From Halococcus agarilyticus (lineage in GTDB: Archaea > Halobacteriota > Halobacteria > Halobacteriales > Halococcaceae): 64,000 bases of DNA. Made by a program: the position numbers and the translations under genes. The notes beneath the pieces were generated by a model that ran no database searches, was not told the DNA's origin, and saw nothing but the letters and a program-made list of their open reading frames with translations. Below, one piece after another: positions 17,032 to 29,469 of the stretch (positions are counted from its first letter, which is position 1; each line of letters starts with the position of its first letter). Location: contig NZ_BAFM01000010.1 in NCBI RefSeq assembly GCF_000334895.1, forward strand, positions 82,613 through 146,612, read 5' to 3'.

Positions 17032-18531
17032 ATGCAACTCCCCGAAGCCCAGGTCGCGGTGCTCGAAGCCGCGAGCGCGAACGACGCACAGTCGATCGAC
17101 CATCTCGCCGAGGAAACCGATCTCGAACCGGCCACCGTCGCCGGTGCGGCGTTCGCCCTCGAAGAGGAGGGTCTCGTCGGCGTTACCGAACGTACTGAGA
17201 CCTCGGCGACGCTCACAGATGAAGGCCGTGAGTATCTCGAAAACGGCCTCCCCGAGACCGAACTCTTCAGAGCCGTTCAGGAGACCGGTAGCGAGACCGA
17301 CCTCGGGAGCGCGATCGACGCGGCGGGCCTCGACGGCCCGCAGGTCGACATCGCGCTCTCGAACTACGCCCGAAAGGGATATGGCTCGGTCGAAAGCGGA
17401 ACGATCACCGCCGACGCGGACGCCGATCCCGACGCCGACCCCGAGCGCCGCGTGCTCGCGACGCTCGCCGACAAGGAATCAGTCGCGGACGAGTCGGTGC
17501 TCGATCGGCTCGCGAGTCGAAACCTGATCGAGCGCCACGAGACCACCTATCGGGAAGTCTGGCTCACCGACGACGGGATCACCGCGCTGATGGAGGGCGT
17601 CGAGACCGCCGATACGGTGGGCCAGATCACCTCCGAACTCCTCACCACCGGCGAGTGGGAGGATGTCGAGTTCGCCGAGTACAACGTCGCAGCCGACGCC
17701 GAGGCGGCTCACGGCGGCCGGACCCACGTCCTCCGGCGGACCGCCGAACGCGTGAAGGACGTGCTCGTCGGCATGGGGTTCGAGGAGATGGCCGGCCCGC
17801 ACGTCGACGCCGACTTCTGGATCCACGACTGTCTGTTCATGCCGCAGGATCACCCCGCCAGAACCCACTGGGGCCGCTTCGAGATGGACCAGCCGACCGC
17901 GATCGACGACCTCCCCGAGGATCTCGTCGATCGCGTCCGCGAGGCCCATCGAGACGGCGTCGGTCCCGACAGTGACGGGTATCACTCGCCGTGGGACGTC
18001 GAGTTCGCGCGCGAACTCGCGCTCCGTGGTCACACCACGTCGTTGTCGTCACGGTATCTCTCGGGCTTCGAAGTCGGCGAGCTAGAGCCGCCACAGCGCT
18101 TCTTCAGCGTGGAGAAGGTGTACCGCAACGACACTCTCGACGCGACCCATCTCCTCGAGTTCTTCCAGATCGAGGGCCTGGTGATGGCCGAGAACCTCTC
18201 GGTGCGCGACCTGATGGGCACGTTCAGGGAGTTCTACGAGCAGTTCGGGATCACCGATCTGGAGTTCAAGCCGACGTACAACCCCTACACCGAGCCGAGC
18301 TTCGAACTGTTCGGCGAGCATCCCGTGACGGGTGAGATCGTCGAAATCGGCAACTCCGGACTCTTTCGCCCGGAGATGCTCGAACCGCTCGGGGTCGACT
18401 GCGACGTGATGGCGTGGGGGCTCGCGCTCGAACGCCTCCTGATGCTCACCCACGGGTTCGAGGACATTCGAGATGTCCACGGCACGCTGGTCGATCTCGA
18501 CTTCCTCCGGAACGCGGAGGTGGTGTACTGA
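17032..18531 (+). CDS. pheS: Phenylalanyl-tRNA synthetase alpha subunit
   Basis: PheS is the catalytic chain of the (alpha beta)2 enzyme that charges tRNA-Phe. The 499-residue length fits the archaeal form. The N-terminal 200 residues contain winged-helix-like domains used for tRNA binding. Class II motif 2 is VEKVYRNDTLDATHLLEF (around residues 360-380), and motif 3 is AWGLALERLLML near residue 463. The ATG at 17032 gives the family start MQLPEAQVAVLEA. The stop TGA shares its last base with the pheT ATG, so the subunits are translationally coupled, as expected for a 1:1 complex. Confidence 0.97.
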   Translation: MQLPEAQVAVLEAASANDAQSIDHLAEETDLEPATVAGAAFALEEEGLVGVTERTETSATLTDEGREYLENGLPETELFRAVQETGSETDLGSAIDAAGLDGPQVDIALSNYARKGYGSVESGTITADADADPDADPERRVLATLADKESVADESVLDRLASRNLIERHETTYREVWLTDDGITALMEGVETADTVGQITSELLTTGEWEDVEFAEYNVAADAEAAHGGRTHVLRRTAERVKDVLVGMGFEEMAGPHVDADFWIHDCLFMPQDHPARTHWGRFEMDQPTAIDDLPEDLVDRVREAHRDGVGPDSDGYHSPWDVEFARELALRGHTTSLSSRYLSGFEVGELEPPQRFFSVEKVYRNDTLDATHLLEFFQIEGLVMAENLSVRDLMGTFREFYEQFGITDLEFKPTYNPYTEPSFELFGEHPVTGEIVEIGNSGLFRPEMLEPLGVDCDVMAWGLALERLLMLTHGFEDIRDVHGTLVDLDFLRNAEVVY

Positions 18532-20264
18532 TGGCCGTCGTCGACGTCGATCCCGACGAACTCCGACGGTTCACCGGCCACGACGAGAAGTCGAACGAGG
18601 AACTCCGTGAGGACCTGTTCGAACTCGGCCTCGAATACGAGGGCGAGACCGACGAGGGGCTCATGCAGCTGGAGTTCGAGGCCGACCGGCTCGACCGCCT
18701 CTCGGTCGAGGGGATCGCGCGCTCGCTCCGCTACCAGTACGGCGACGACCGGGGGGTGTACGTCCCGCGAACCAACGACGCCGACTGGACGATCGAGGTC
18801 GATCCCTCGACGCCCGACGAGCGGCCGTACGTCACCGGCGCGGTGATCCGGGGCCTCGATCTCGACGGGGCGGGCCTTGACTCGCTGATCCAACTCCAGG
18901 AGAAACTCCACGCCACGATGGGTCGCGGGCGCGCGAAGGGGGCCATCGGGATCCACGACCTCACCATGCTGAAGGGCCAATCCCTCGCCGAGGGCGCGGA
19001 CAACTCGATCACGTATCGCGGGATCGATCCCGAGCAAGACAGCTTCGTCCCGCTCGATAGCCACGCCGAACTCACGCCCGCCGAAGTGCTCACCGACCAT
19101 CCGACCGGCGAGACCTACGCCGACCTGATCGCCGAGTACGAGCGCTACCCCGCGATCTACGACGATCTCGGGCTCTTTTCGTTCCCACCGGTGATCAACG
19201 GTCGCCGAACCGAGGTGAACACCGAGAGCCGGGAGCTGTTCGTCGAACTCACGGGGACCGACCAGTGGACCATCGATCGAATGTGCGCGATCGTCTGCTA
19301 CGCGCTCGACGCCCGCGGCGCGACGGTCGAGCGCGTGACCGTCGAGTACCCCGATCACACGCTCGATCGGCCCGATTTCGAGATTTCCGAGAAGACCGTC
19401 CCCCACGAGCGGATCGAGCGCTCCCTCGGCGTCCCGCTCGACGAGCACGAGGTGGTGGACCTCCTCGAACGCTCGGGCCTCGACGCCGAGACGTCGGACG
19501 GTGGCGGTGGGGACGGCGAAAGCAACGGAGGCCGGGTCTACGACGTGTCGATTCCCCCCTACCGTGTCGACGTGCTCCATCCGGTCGACGTGATCGACGA
19601 CATCGGCCGCGCGTACGGGTTCAACGAACTGGAGCCGCAGTACCCCGACGTGAGCACCGTCGGCGGTCGCCACGAGCGCTCGCGCCGGGAACGCGCCATC
19701 CGGGACACCCTCGTGGGCCTCGGGTTCGAGGACCTGCTCGACTTCCACCTCATCGGCGAGGCCGAGAACTTCGATCGGATGGGCCTCTCCCCGGACGACG
19801 ACGCGTTCGGCGCGGTCGAACCGACGACCATCGCGGAGCCGTACAGCCAGGAGTACGGGATGGTCCGGACGTGGGCGCTGCCCTCGCTCGTGATGGTTCT
19901 GGAGAACAACACCCACCGACGCTACCCCCAGGATCTCGCCGAGGTCGGCCTCGCCGCCCACGTCGATAGCGAGGAGAACACGAACGTCGCTGAGGAACGC
20001 CACGTCGCTGGCGTGCTCGCGCGGACCGACGCCTCCTACGAGGACGCGAAGGGGAGGCTGAACGCGCTCGCGCGCGCGTTCGATGTCGAACTCGCGACGC
20101 CCGCGATCGACCATCCGTCGTTCATCGACGGTCGCGCCGCGAGCGTGGTGCTCGACGGTGAGCAGGCGGGTGTTATCGGCGAACTCCATCCGGAAGTCCT
20201 GGTCGAGCACGGTCTCGAACTGCCCGTAGCAGCGTTCGAGTTCCGTGCCGACGCGCTCCGGTAA
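18531..20264 (+). CDS. pheT: Phenylalanyl-tRNA synthetase beta subunit
   Basis: PheT carries the editing and tRNA-binding domains of phenylalanyl-tRNA synthetase. The 577-residue protein is the short archaeal form that lacks the bacterial anticodon-binding extension. The B3/B4 editing region lies in the first half (VTGAVIRGL, MGRGRAKGAIGIHDLTMLKG) and the B5 region around residue 290 (ERIERSLGVPLDEHEVVDLL). The catalytic-like B6/B7 part follows (EYGMVRTWALPSLVMVLENN). A Gly/Asp loop (TSDGGGGDGESNGG) inserts in B5. The ATG at 18531 overlaps the pheS stop by one base and begins VVDVDPDEL, the normal family N-terminus. It converges on pyrD with a 6-bp gap. Confidence 0.97.
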   Translation: MAVVDVDPDELRRFTGHDEKSNEELREDLFELGLEYEGETDEGLMQLEFEADRLDRLSVEGIARSLRYQYGDDRGVYVPRTNDADWTIEVDPSTPDERPYVTGAVIRGLDLDGAGLDSLIQLQEKLHATMGRGRAKGAIGIHDLTMLKGQSLAEGADNSITYRGIDPEQDSFVPLDSHAELTPAEVLTDHPTGETYADLIAEYERYPAIYDDLGLFSFPPVINGRRTEVNTESRELFVELTGTDQWTIDRMCAIVCYALDARGATVERVTVEYPDHTLDRPDFEISEKTVPHERIERSLGVPLDEHEVVDLLERSGLDAETSDGGGGDGESNGGRVYDVSIPPYRVDVLHPVDVIDDIGRAYGFNELEPQYPDVSTVGGRHERSRRERAIRDTLVGLGFEDLLDFHLIGEAENFDRMGLSPDDDAFGAVEPTTIAEPYSQEYGMVRTWALPSLVMVLENNTHRRYPQDLAEVGLAAHVDSEENTNVAEERHVAGVLARTDASYEDAKGRLNALARAFDVELATPAIDHPSFIDGRAASVVLDGEQAGVIGELHPEVLVEHGLELPVAAFEFRADALR

Positions 20265-20270
20265 CCCTCG

Positions 20271-21323
20271 TTATCCGAGATCAGCCCCGACCGCCTCCTC
20301 GACGCTCTCGAACCCATCGCGCTCCAGCAGTTCAAGCAGTCCGTGATTGATGTCGCGCGCGAGCGACGGCCCCTGATAGACGAGTCCGGTGTAGAGCTGC
20401 ACCAGCGACGCGCCCGCGCGGAGCTTCCGGTAGGCTCCGGCCGCGCTCGACACGCCGCCGACCCCGATCACCGGGACGTCGGTCCGCTCGGCGACGAACG
20501 CGACGGCTCGCGTTGCACGCGCTTCGAGTGGTTTCCCCGACAGGCCCCCCTCCTCGACACGGCTCGGGCTCCGGAGCGACGCCGATCGCTCGGTCGTGGT
20601 GTTCGTCGCGATCACACCGTCGAGACCCATCTCGTCGACCACCGCGAGCGCTTCCTCGACGGCACCGTCGGTGAGATCGGGCGAGAGCTTCACCAACAGC
20701 GGATCCGCGCCCGCGTCCTGGAGGGTTCCGAAGATGTGTTCGAGGTGGTCGCGGTGCTGGAGGTCGCGCAGGCCCGGCGTGTTCGGACTCGATACGTTCA
20801 CCACGAAGTAGTCGCCCGCGGCACAGCGTTCGTAGGAGTAGCGGTAGTCATCGGCGGCCGCTTCGAGCGGCGTCGCCTTCGACTTCCCGATGTTGACGCC
20901 CGTGGGCACGTCCACGCGTGCGCGCGCAAGTCGATCGCCGATTCGGTCCGCACCGTGGTTGTTGAACCCCATTCGGTTGACGAGCGCGCCGTCCTCGGCC
21001 AGTCGGAAGAGGCGCGGGCGCGGGTTACCGTCCTGTGGTTCGGCGGTAACGCCACCGACCTCGACGTGGCCGAAGCCGAGCCGGCCGAGCGCCCGCGGGA
21101 TCTCGGCGTTCTTGTCGAAGCCGGCGGCGACGCCGACCGGGTTCGGGAAGTCGAGACCGAACGCGGGAGTGGCGAGTCGCTCGTCGTCGACGCCGTAGCG
21201 TGCGGCGAGCGCCCGTTCGATCTGGGTGTGTTGGGTGGCTTCGAGCAGCCTGTGCACGGCGCTGTGGGCGGATTCGGCTGGCAGGCGGAACAACAGCGGC
21301 TTCAATGTGTCGTAGAAGTGCAT
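20271..21323 (-). CDS. pyrD: Dihydroorotate dehydrogenase, class 2 (quinone-linked)
   Basis: PyrD oxidises dihydroorotate to orotate, the fourth step of de novo pyrimidine synthesis, passing electrons from FMN to quinone at the membrane. The 350-residue protein has the class 2 N-terminal helices (FYDTLKPLLFRLPAESAH). The FMN/substrate motifs are PVGVAAGFDKNAE, GHVEVGGVTAEPQDGN and NRMGFNNHG. The catalytic Ser loop is VNVSSPNTPGLRDLQ, a LSPDLTD segment contains the Lys, and the phosphate-binding region is VGGVSSA..LVQLYTGLVYQGP. The ATG at 21323 fits the family. A small AbrB-like gene starts 40 bp upstream on the same strand and may share its transcript. Confidence 0.96.
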   Translation of the reverse strand: MHFYDTLKPLLFRLPAESAHSAVHRLLEATQHTQIERALAARYGVDDERLATPAFGLDFPNPVGVAAGFDKNAEIPRALGRLGFGHVEVGGVTAEPQDGNPRPRLFRLAEDGALVNRMGFNNHGADRIGDRLARARVDVPTGVNIGKSKATPLEAAADDYRYSYERCAAGDYFVVNVSSPNTPGLRDLQHRDHLEHIFGTLQDAGADPLLVKLSPDLTDGAVEEALAVVDEMGLDGVIATNTTTERSASLRSPSRVEEGGLSGKPLEARATRAVAFVAERTDVPVIGVGGVSSAAGAYRKLRAGASLVQLYTGLVYQGPSLARDINHGLLELLERDGFESVEEAVGADLG

Positions 21324-21363
21324 CGTGCTCTCTGAACCGGCCGACCAGTCGTCAGCCCATGGT

Positions 21364-21561
21364 TTAGAAGTCGTGCTCGACCTCGTCCTGATCTGCCTTC
21401 TGGATGATGATCTTGTCCTCGCGCACCCGGACGAACACCTCGTCGCCGATCGCCATCCCCGCGACCGCCAGTTCGTCCTCGTGGAGGTTGACGTGGACGT
21501 TGTGGTACTCGCCGCTCTCGTCTTTCGCCCCGCTGGGACTGAGCTTCTTTTTCCGTACCAT
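21364..21561 (-). CDS. Small AbrB/SpoVT-like protein
   Basis: This 65-residue protein begins with a basic cluster (MVRKKKLSPSGAKDESGEY) and continues with an AbrB-like swapped-hairpin pattern. That pattern shows as HVNLHEDELAVAGMAIGDEVFVRVREDKIIIQKA, where GDEV and the terminal KIII strand are the hallmarks. AbrB-type proteins dimerise and bind DNA or serve as antitoxins, but no toxin gene is adjacent. It is the first gene of a possible two-gene unit with pyrD. The family is common in haloarchaea, as I recall; its target is unknown. The start ATG at 21561 is followed by the only reasonable reading. Confidence 0.75.
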   Translation of the reverse strand: MVRKKKLSPSGAKDESGEYHNVHVNLHEDELAVAGMAIGDEVFVRVREDKIIIQKADQDEVEHDF

Positions 21562-21786
21562 CCCGGTGTCTTATCCGGTCGTTCGATACAGGATACACTT
21601 AAGCTTACGGTCCGACGACCGCCGCTCGTCCCGATCGTCCGGAAGTTCGGAGCGTACCCGAACACACTCTCGACTAGCTCCGATTCCACTCGTCGGTCGA
21701 TGGTTCTCTCTCGTCTATCGTCGTGCGATGTACCCTCGAAATATCAGAGAAATGTTGATTACGGGCGAAACCGCCCCCTATCGCGG

Positions 21787-21800
21787 GGATATATTTATAG
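21787..21800 (+). promoter_or_regulatory. Strong TATA box of the MC1 gene
   Basis: GGGGATATATTTATAG (21785-21800) is the best TATA box in the window. It predicts a start near 21820, giving a leader of about 20 nt. GGAGTGG (21824-21830) could act as a Shine-Dalgarno sequence about 8 bases before the ATG at 21839. A strong promoter fits an abundant chromosomal protein. Confidence 0.7.
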
Positions 21801-21838
21801 TGTGGCATGTGCTGGGTCAGCACGGAGTGGTGTAAATC

Positions 21839-22153
21839 ATGGCACGAGATACGGACGACAAGCGAAACTTCGCGCTCCGGGGAGACGGCGACGACGAGAC
21901 GAGCGTCTTCTCGGGGCGGACGCCACGCCAGGCGGCACTGAAGGCTGCCAGGCGGCTCGATGCCGCCGACGGCGAGGAGAACGCGAGCCGCGAGGAGCTC
22001 CGGCTCCGCGAAAAGGGGACACACAAGGTCCATATCTACGAGGGATGGGCGTGGAACGAGGAGGCCCCGTCGGACAAACCCGACTGGATGCCCGAGACGA
22101 TCACCGAGGCCAACGTCTCGAAACAGGGGATCGAACACCTCGAAGCGCTCTGA
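21839..22153 (+). CDS. Non-histone chromosomal protein MC1 family
   Basis: This 104-residue MC1-type protein begins RDTDDKRNFALRGDGDDETS and contains the family core KRNFALR..GRTPRQAALKAARRL and REKGTHKVHIYEGW. MC1 is a small monomeric architectural protein of methanogens and haloarchaea that bends DNA and helps compact the chromosome. The acidic surface here (calculated by eye, Asp/Glu-rich) is normal for a salt-in halophile. The ATG at 21839 is fixed by the promoter and an SD-like GGAG. It lies just upstream of the rRNA operon, separated by the rRNA promoter region, and is transcribed in the same direction. Confidence 0.92.
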   Translation: MARDTDDKRNFALRGDGDDETSVFSGRTPRQAALKAARRLDAADGEENASREELRLREKGTHKVHIYEGWAWNEEAPSDKPDWMPETITEANVSKQGIEHLEAL

Positions 22154-22464
22154 GGGCACGCCCGGCGAGATCCGTACTGGTTTCAATCCGGCAGTTCGAG
22201 GAGTGAGTGCGCGGCCAGACACCCGACTCGACCGGACGCGCACGCGTGGGATGAGGAGTCGGCCTCCAGCCGCGCGACACCGTTCTTCGATTTTCCACAC
22301 GACACGTGAACCCCTCGCTCACATCGACCACCGATTCTCGGGACGATCTCGCTAGATCTTCGGGGCCATTGTTTCGGTACCAGAAGATTTTTCTGCTAAT
22401 TCGGCGATGAACTCTCCCCGGGAGCTGGTCGCAGGAACCGAGTCACCAGAACACAAAGCGGCCT

Positions 22465-22500
22465 TGAGTCGACGGGTTTATCCGTCAACCGCGATTCGAA
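22465..22500 (+). promoter_or_regulatory. rRNA operon promoter P1
   Basis: TCGACGGGTTTATCCGTC carries a TATA-type word (GGGTTTATCC, 22474-22483). About 25 bases on, TGGAATGC marks the likely start region. The same start word follows P2. Tandem promoters with this consensus are usual before haloarchaeal rRNA operons. Confidence 0.6.
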
Positions 22501-22546
22501 TGGAATGCGAACGGCCGGTCGGAGACGACCGCCGGCCCGAAGACGA

Positions 22547-22588
22547 TCCGACGCCCTTAAGTGGTACAGGGCACTCGGATGGAATGCA
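22547..22588 (+). promoter_or_regulatory. rRNA operon promoter P2
   Basis: TCCGACGCCCTTAAGTGGTA is the TATA region (CCCTTAAGTG, 22554-22563). It is followed about 25 bases later by CGGATGGAATGCAGAA, which shares the word TGGAATGC with P1. Spacing P1-P2 is about 80 bp. Confidence 0.6.
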
Positions 22589-22669
22589 GAAAGCGAACGA
22601 CACGGGAGGCCGTTCGACTCGGTCTCCGCTGCGGGCTTCCGGGGCGATTTGGAATCGCTCCCTGGCACC

Positions 22670-22710
22670 CTTCGAAGGGTTTATCCCCTCGAACGGTGTA
22701 CGATGAAGTC
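22670..22710 (+). promoter_or_regulatory. rRNA operon promoter P3
   Basis: CCCTTCGAAGGGTTTATCCC contains the TATA word GGGTTTATCC (22676-22685), identical to P1 over ten bases. It is preceded by the palindrome CCCTTCGAAGGG. A start near 22707 (ACGATGAAGTCC) is expected. It is the last promoter before the 16S leader. Confidence 0.65.
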
Positions 22711-22785
22711 CGAAGGAAATGAGGATTCCGCCCCTGCGGTCCGCCGTCAAGACGGGATCTGATGTCAGCCCTGATAGTTCGGTGA

Positions 22786-22823
22786 CACCCGGTTCGGTCC
22801 GCGGTGTCGCCGAGTGCGAACCC
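22786..22823 (+). other. 16S pre-rRNA processing stem, left arm
   Basis: GGTTCGGTCCGCGGTGTCGC and the following CGAGTGCGAACC (22791-22822) are largely complementary to 24393-24423 downstream of 16S. The match is GGTTCGCAC, then CGGCGAC, then GCGG, with mismatched bulges between. This is the long pre-rRNA stem that archaea cut at a bulge-helix-bulge with EndA. A second small hairpin (CCCGAGC-ACGA-GCTCGGG, 22862-22879) sits immediately before mature 16S. Confidence 0.65.
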
Positions 22824-22881
22824 GATAGGTGAACACATACCTTGTGTTCCCGCCTAAACCCCCCGAGCACGAGCTCGGGAC

Positions 22882-24355
<1,474 letters not shown>

Positions 24356-24392
24356 ACAGAACGGGATCGGGCCGACGGCCCGACCCACACAC

Positions 24393-24423
24393 GGTTCGCA
24401 CACGGCGACTCGCGGTGCCGACC
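24393..24423 (+). other. 16S pre-rRNA processing stem, right arm
   Basis: GGTTCGCACACGGCGACTCG and the following CGGTGCCGACC pair with the left arm at 22791-22822. They close a loop that contains the whole 16S gene and leave a spacer before tRNA-Ala. Confidence 0.6.
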
Positions 24424-24482
24424 GGGCACCGACGAACTATCGGGGCTGATATCTGTCCGACCAGCCTTCCTTCGTGGAAGGC

Positions 24483-24554
24483 GGGCCCATAGCTCAGTGG
24501 GAGAGTGCCTCCTTTGCAAGGAGGATGCCCTGGGTTCGAATCCCAGTGGGTCCA
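24483..24554 (+). tRNA. tRNA-Ala (TGC anticodon)
   Basis: This 72-nt cloverleaf lies in the 16S-23S spacer. The acceptor stem GGGCCCA pairs with TGGGTCC with discriminator A. The D-arm AGCTCAGTGGGAGAGT, anticodon arm CTCCTTTGCAAGGAG (anticodon TGC) and T-arm CTGGGTTCGAATCCCAG are all intact. CCA is not encoded. A tRNA-Ala(TGC) in this place is standard for haloarchaeal rRNA operons. Confidence 0.97.
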
Positions 24555-24704
24555 TGCGTCGACTCGATCCGAACCGCGGCCCTTAAGTGGGTCTCGGTGG
24601 TACGATCGAGTCCGACCGAACCGATGCACCACCCCGTGTGAGCGCGGGTGGGAAGGGTCAATACACGCACCACTCCACACCTGGGCGTGTAGATGAGACC
24701 GTGT

Positions 24705-24736
24705 GTACGTGCGATCCAGGCGTCCACTGGACCCGT
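24705..24736 (+). other. 23S pre-rRNA processing stem, left arm
   Basis: GTACGTGCGATCCAG (24705-24719) and CTGGACCCGT (24727-24736) are exact complements of 27720-27734 and 27703-27712 after 23S. A 7-nt internal loop lies on each side. The 15-bp and 10-bp helices around a loop match the archaeal pre-23S stem processed by EndA. Confidence 0.75.
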
Positions 24737-24766
24737 TCAGCGGGTTCATGGATTCTGTAGACGACC

Positions 24767-27678
<2,912 letters not shown>

Positions 27679-27702
27679 AACGCATTGAATCCGTCCTGCT
27701 GG

Positions 27703-27734
27703 ACGGGTCCAGGCGCTATCTGGATCGCACGTAC
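27703..27734 (+). other. 23S pre-rRNA processing stem, right arm
   Basis: ACGGGTCCAG and CTGGATCGCACGTAC are exact partners of the left arm at 24705-24736. The 23S-5S spacer that remains is about 60 nt. Confidence 0.75.
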
Positions 27735-27796
27735 CATAGCCATACGCTGGCCTCACCGATCGTCGGCTGCACGCGGTTCGATTCCGCGGATCGGCA

Positions 27797-28028
27797 TTGA
27801 GGCGGCCATAGCGGCGGGGCAAACTCCCGTACCCATCCCGAACACGGCAGATAAGCCCGCCAGCGTTCCAGCGAGTACTGGAGTGCGCGAGCCTCTGGGA
27901 AAACTGCCTCGCAAGAGGGGCCAAGTACGAGCCCAGGAACGCAATCGGTAGTACACGCTGGGTCCGTCCCGGTGGAACCCGAGACCGTTCCGTTACAACG
28001 GCTCGCAACTAGTGGTTCGCCGCCTCTC
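27797..28028 (+). rRNA. rrf: 5S ribosomal RNA with a ~109-nt internal insertion
   Basis: The 5' part is a normal haloarchaeal 5S: GAGGCGGC at 27799-27806, then CCCGTACCCATCCCGAACAC and GTACTGGAGTGCGCGAGCCT, ending GGGAAAACTG at 27905. The expected closing sequence GTTCGCCGCCTC does not follow there. It appears at 28015-28026, where GCCGCCTC (28019-28026) pairs perfectly with the 5' GAGGCGGC. The 109 nt between (27906-28014) are therefore an insertion in the 3' strand of the helix IV region. The total is about 232 nt, or 123 nt without the insert. Halococcus morrhuae is known for a 231-nt 5S with a 108-nt insert in the same arm. Exact ends are inferred. Confidence 0.9.
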
Positions 28029-28039
28029 CATTCATACCT

Positions 28040-28060
28040 GAGGCACCGTTTCGGTGCCTC
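28040..28060 (+). terminator. Perfect 9-bp hairpin after 5S
   Basis: GAGGCACCG-TTT-CGGTGCCTC is a perfect stem-loop 12 bases after 5S. It is not followed by a T-run, so it is more likely a processing or stability element between 5S and tRNA-Cys than a terminator. Confidence 0.45.
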
Positions 28061-28140
28061 GACTCATCATTCCTCGCGGAGTGGCAACGCTCGGTAGCAA
28101 TCGCTACCGTTATCCCTTCGAGTTCAGTAGTACCGACCGT

Positions 28141-28216
28141 GCCAAGGTGGCAGAGTCCGGCCTAACGCAGCGGCCTGCAGAGCCGCCCATCGCCGGTTCA
28201 AATCCGGCCCTTGGCT
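28141..28216 (+). tRNA. tRNA-Cys (GCA anticodon)
   Basis: This is a 76-nt cloverleaf. The acceptor GCCAAGG pairs with CCTTGGC with discriminator T. The anticodon arm GCGGCCTGCAGAGCCGC shows anticodon GCA, and the T-arm is GCCGGTTCAAATCCGGC. CCA is not encoded. It is the usual last gene of the haloarchaeal rRNA operon. Confidence 0.96.
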
Positions 28217-28991
28217 TCCATCGAAGATCCGTGCTGTCCGATCTCGGGTACGAGGACTGTTCTGTAACAGTATAGTGAGTTCCATCGACGATGTCGTCGG
28301 CCCGAATGCCGGTTTGAGCGAAAGCGATCGACGCTCTCTCCTGAAGTAGTCACATGTAACGACACACCCGATCATCGGGTTGGTCCAGTAACTCCCACTC
28401 GATGGTCGAATCGACCTCGAAGCATCAACCGAGTTACTGCAGATGTGGATCGGCTTGAATCGGTTTCATCGCCGGATCACCGCGACGTCCAAACAGCAAA
28501 TTCTGCCCAATTCGACCGTTGAATCCGTGGTTTGCTCCGCTGAGCGAACTCGTCGTCCCGAAGACATGATGCTCCTGCAGCTGTCTCTTTCTGTCCGTGT
28601 CTTCTCCCTTGACTCGCGACGCGATTGTCGTGCCGCCATCGATATTTTCCATGGGTCTGTGTGATTGATTCTGACTGCTTTGATTCATCGAGACGTGCAG
28701 CGGCATCGTTGTTGGTATCTTTTCCGATCGGATCGCTGCCGCCTGAACGACGTGCGCCTTAACACCCTAAGTGCGTTCAGACACCGTCGTGTGTATCGGC
28801 CCTGAAGTGATCGTTGGCCGCGCTCGTTGTGGGCCTGATCGGGGGGAACTACTGTCCTCTCCATCCTTCGTTCCCGAACACCGGCACGCCTTCGGTGTGG
28901 CCCGAACTCTCGAATCATCGAGCACTCGCACACGGCGCTCCCGTCCCTGTGGGATCGCCGTTTCGAACGTGCCGGCAAAACCGGTGGACGG
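28217..28991. other. Gene-free 775-bp gap after the rRNA operon
   Basis: No gene is supported. The first 450 bp are clearly less GC-rich than the rest of the window, with words such as AAACAGCAAATTCTGCCCAA. Open frames here are short, unlike haloarchaeal proteins in composition and without start signals. The stretch could be operon trailer plus remnant DNA. I looked for SRP RNA, RNase P RNA and further tRNAs and saw none. Confidence 0.5.
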
Positions 28992-29369
28992 TTACTGTGT
29001 GGCGATGGCTTCGATTTCGACGCCGACTCCCTTCGGGAGGTTCGCCACCTCGAAGGCGCTCCTCGCGGGCGGCTCGTCGTCGAAGAACTCCCCGTAGGTC
29101 TCGTTCATCTCGTCGAAGTCGTCGATGTCGTCGAGAAGGATCGTCGTCTTGAGCACGTCGCCCATGTCGAGCCCGTCCTCGGCAAGGACCGCCTCGACGT
29201 TCGCGAGTGCCCGCTTGGTCTGGGTCGCGACGGACTCGTCGGCGAGCGACTCCCCCTCGGGCGTGAACGGGATCTGGCCCGCGGTGAAGACGAGGTCGTC
29301 GTTCGTGGTTGCCTGGCTGTACGCGCCGACCGCTGCCGGTGCGTCCTCGGTGCTGATGATGCGCTTCAC
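28992..29369 (-). CDS. RidA family reactive intermediate deaminase
   Basis: RidA-type enzymes hydrolyse reactive enamines and imines released by pyridoxal-phosphate enzymes such as threonine dehydratase. The 125-residue protein has the family features: KRIISTEDAPAAVGAYSQA at the start, FTAGQIPFTPEGE, QTKRALANVEAVL, and the C-terminal RSAFEVANLPKGVGVEIEAI. The Arg in PPARSAFEV is the usual substrate-carboxylate ligand. I chose a GTG start at 29369 because the conserved N-terminus begins there; the nearby ATGs are out of frame. A broken threonine-synthase-like gene lies 100 bp upstream on the same strand. Confidence 0.93.
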   Translation of the reverse strand: MKRIISTEDAPAAVGAYSQATTNDDLVFTAGQIPFTPEGESLADESVATQTKRALANVEAVLAEDGLDMGDVLKTTILLDDIDDFDEMNETYGEFFDDEPPARSAFEVANLPKGVGVEIEAIATQ

Positions 29370-29469
29370 GCGCCCATCCTCATGCGCGTCCGGCTTAACG
29401 CTTCTGGAGCGTCGACGAGCCACCGAGGTGGGCGTCGGACGTCGAGCAGCGCTCTCGATAGTGGATGTG

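Noticed and set aside
28040..28060. Hairpin as a rho-independent-type terminator
   Set aside because: No T-run follows and tRNA-Cys lies downstream in the same operon, so processing is more likely.
28434..28706. 90-codon minus-strand frame after the rRNA operon
   Set aside because: Basic, Gln/Asn-rich translation unlike haloarchaeal proteins, no promoter or start signal; probably chance in AT-richer DNA.
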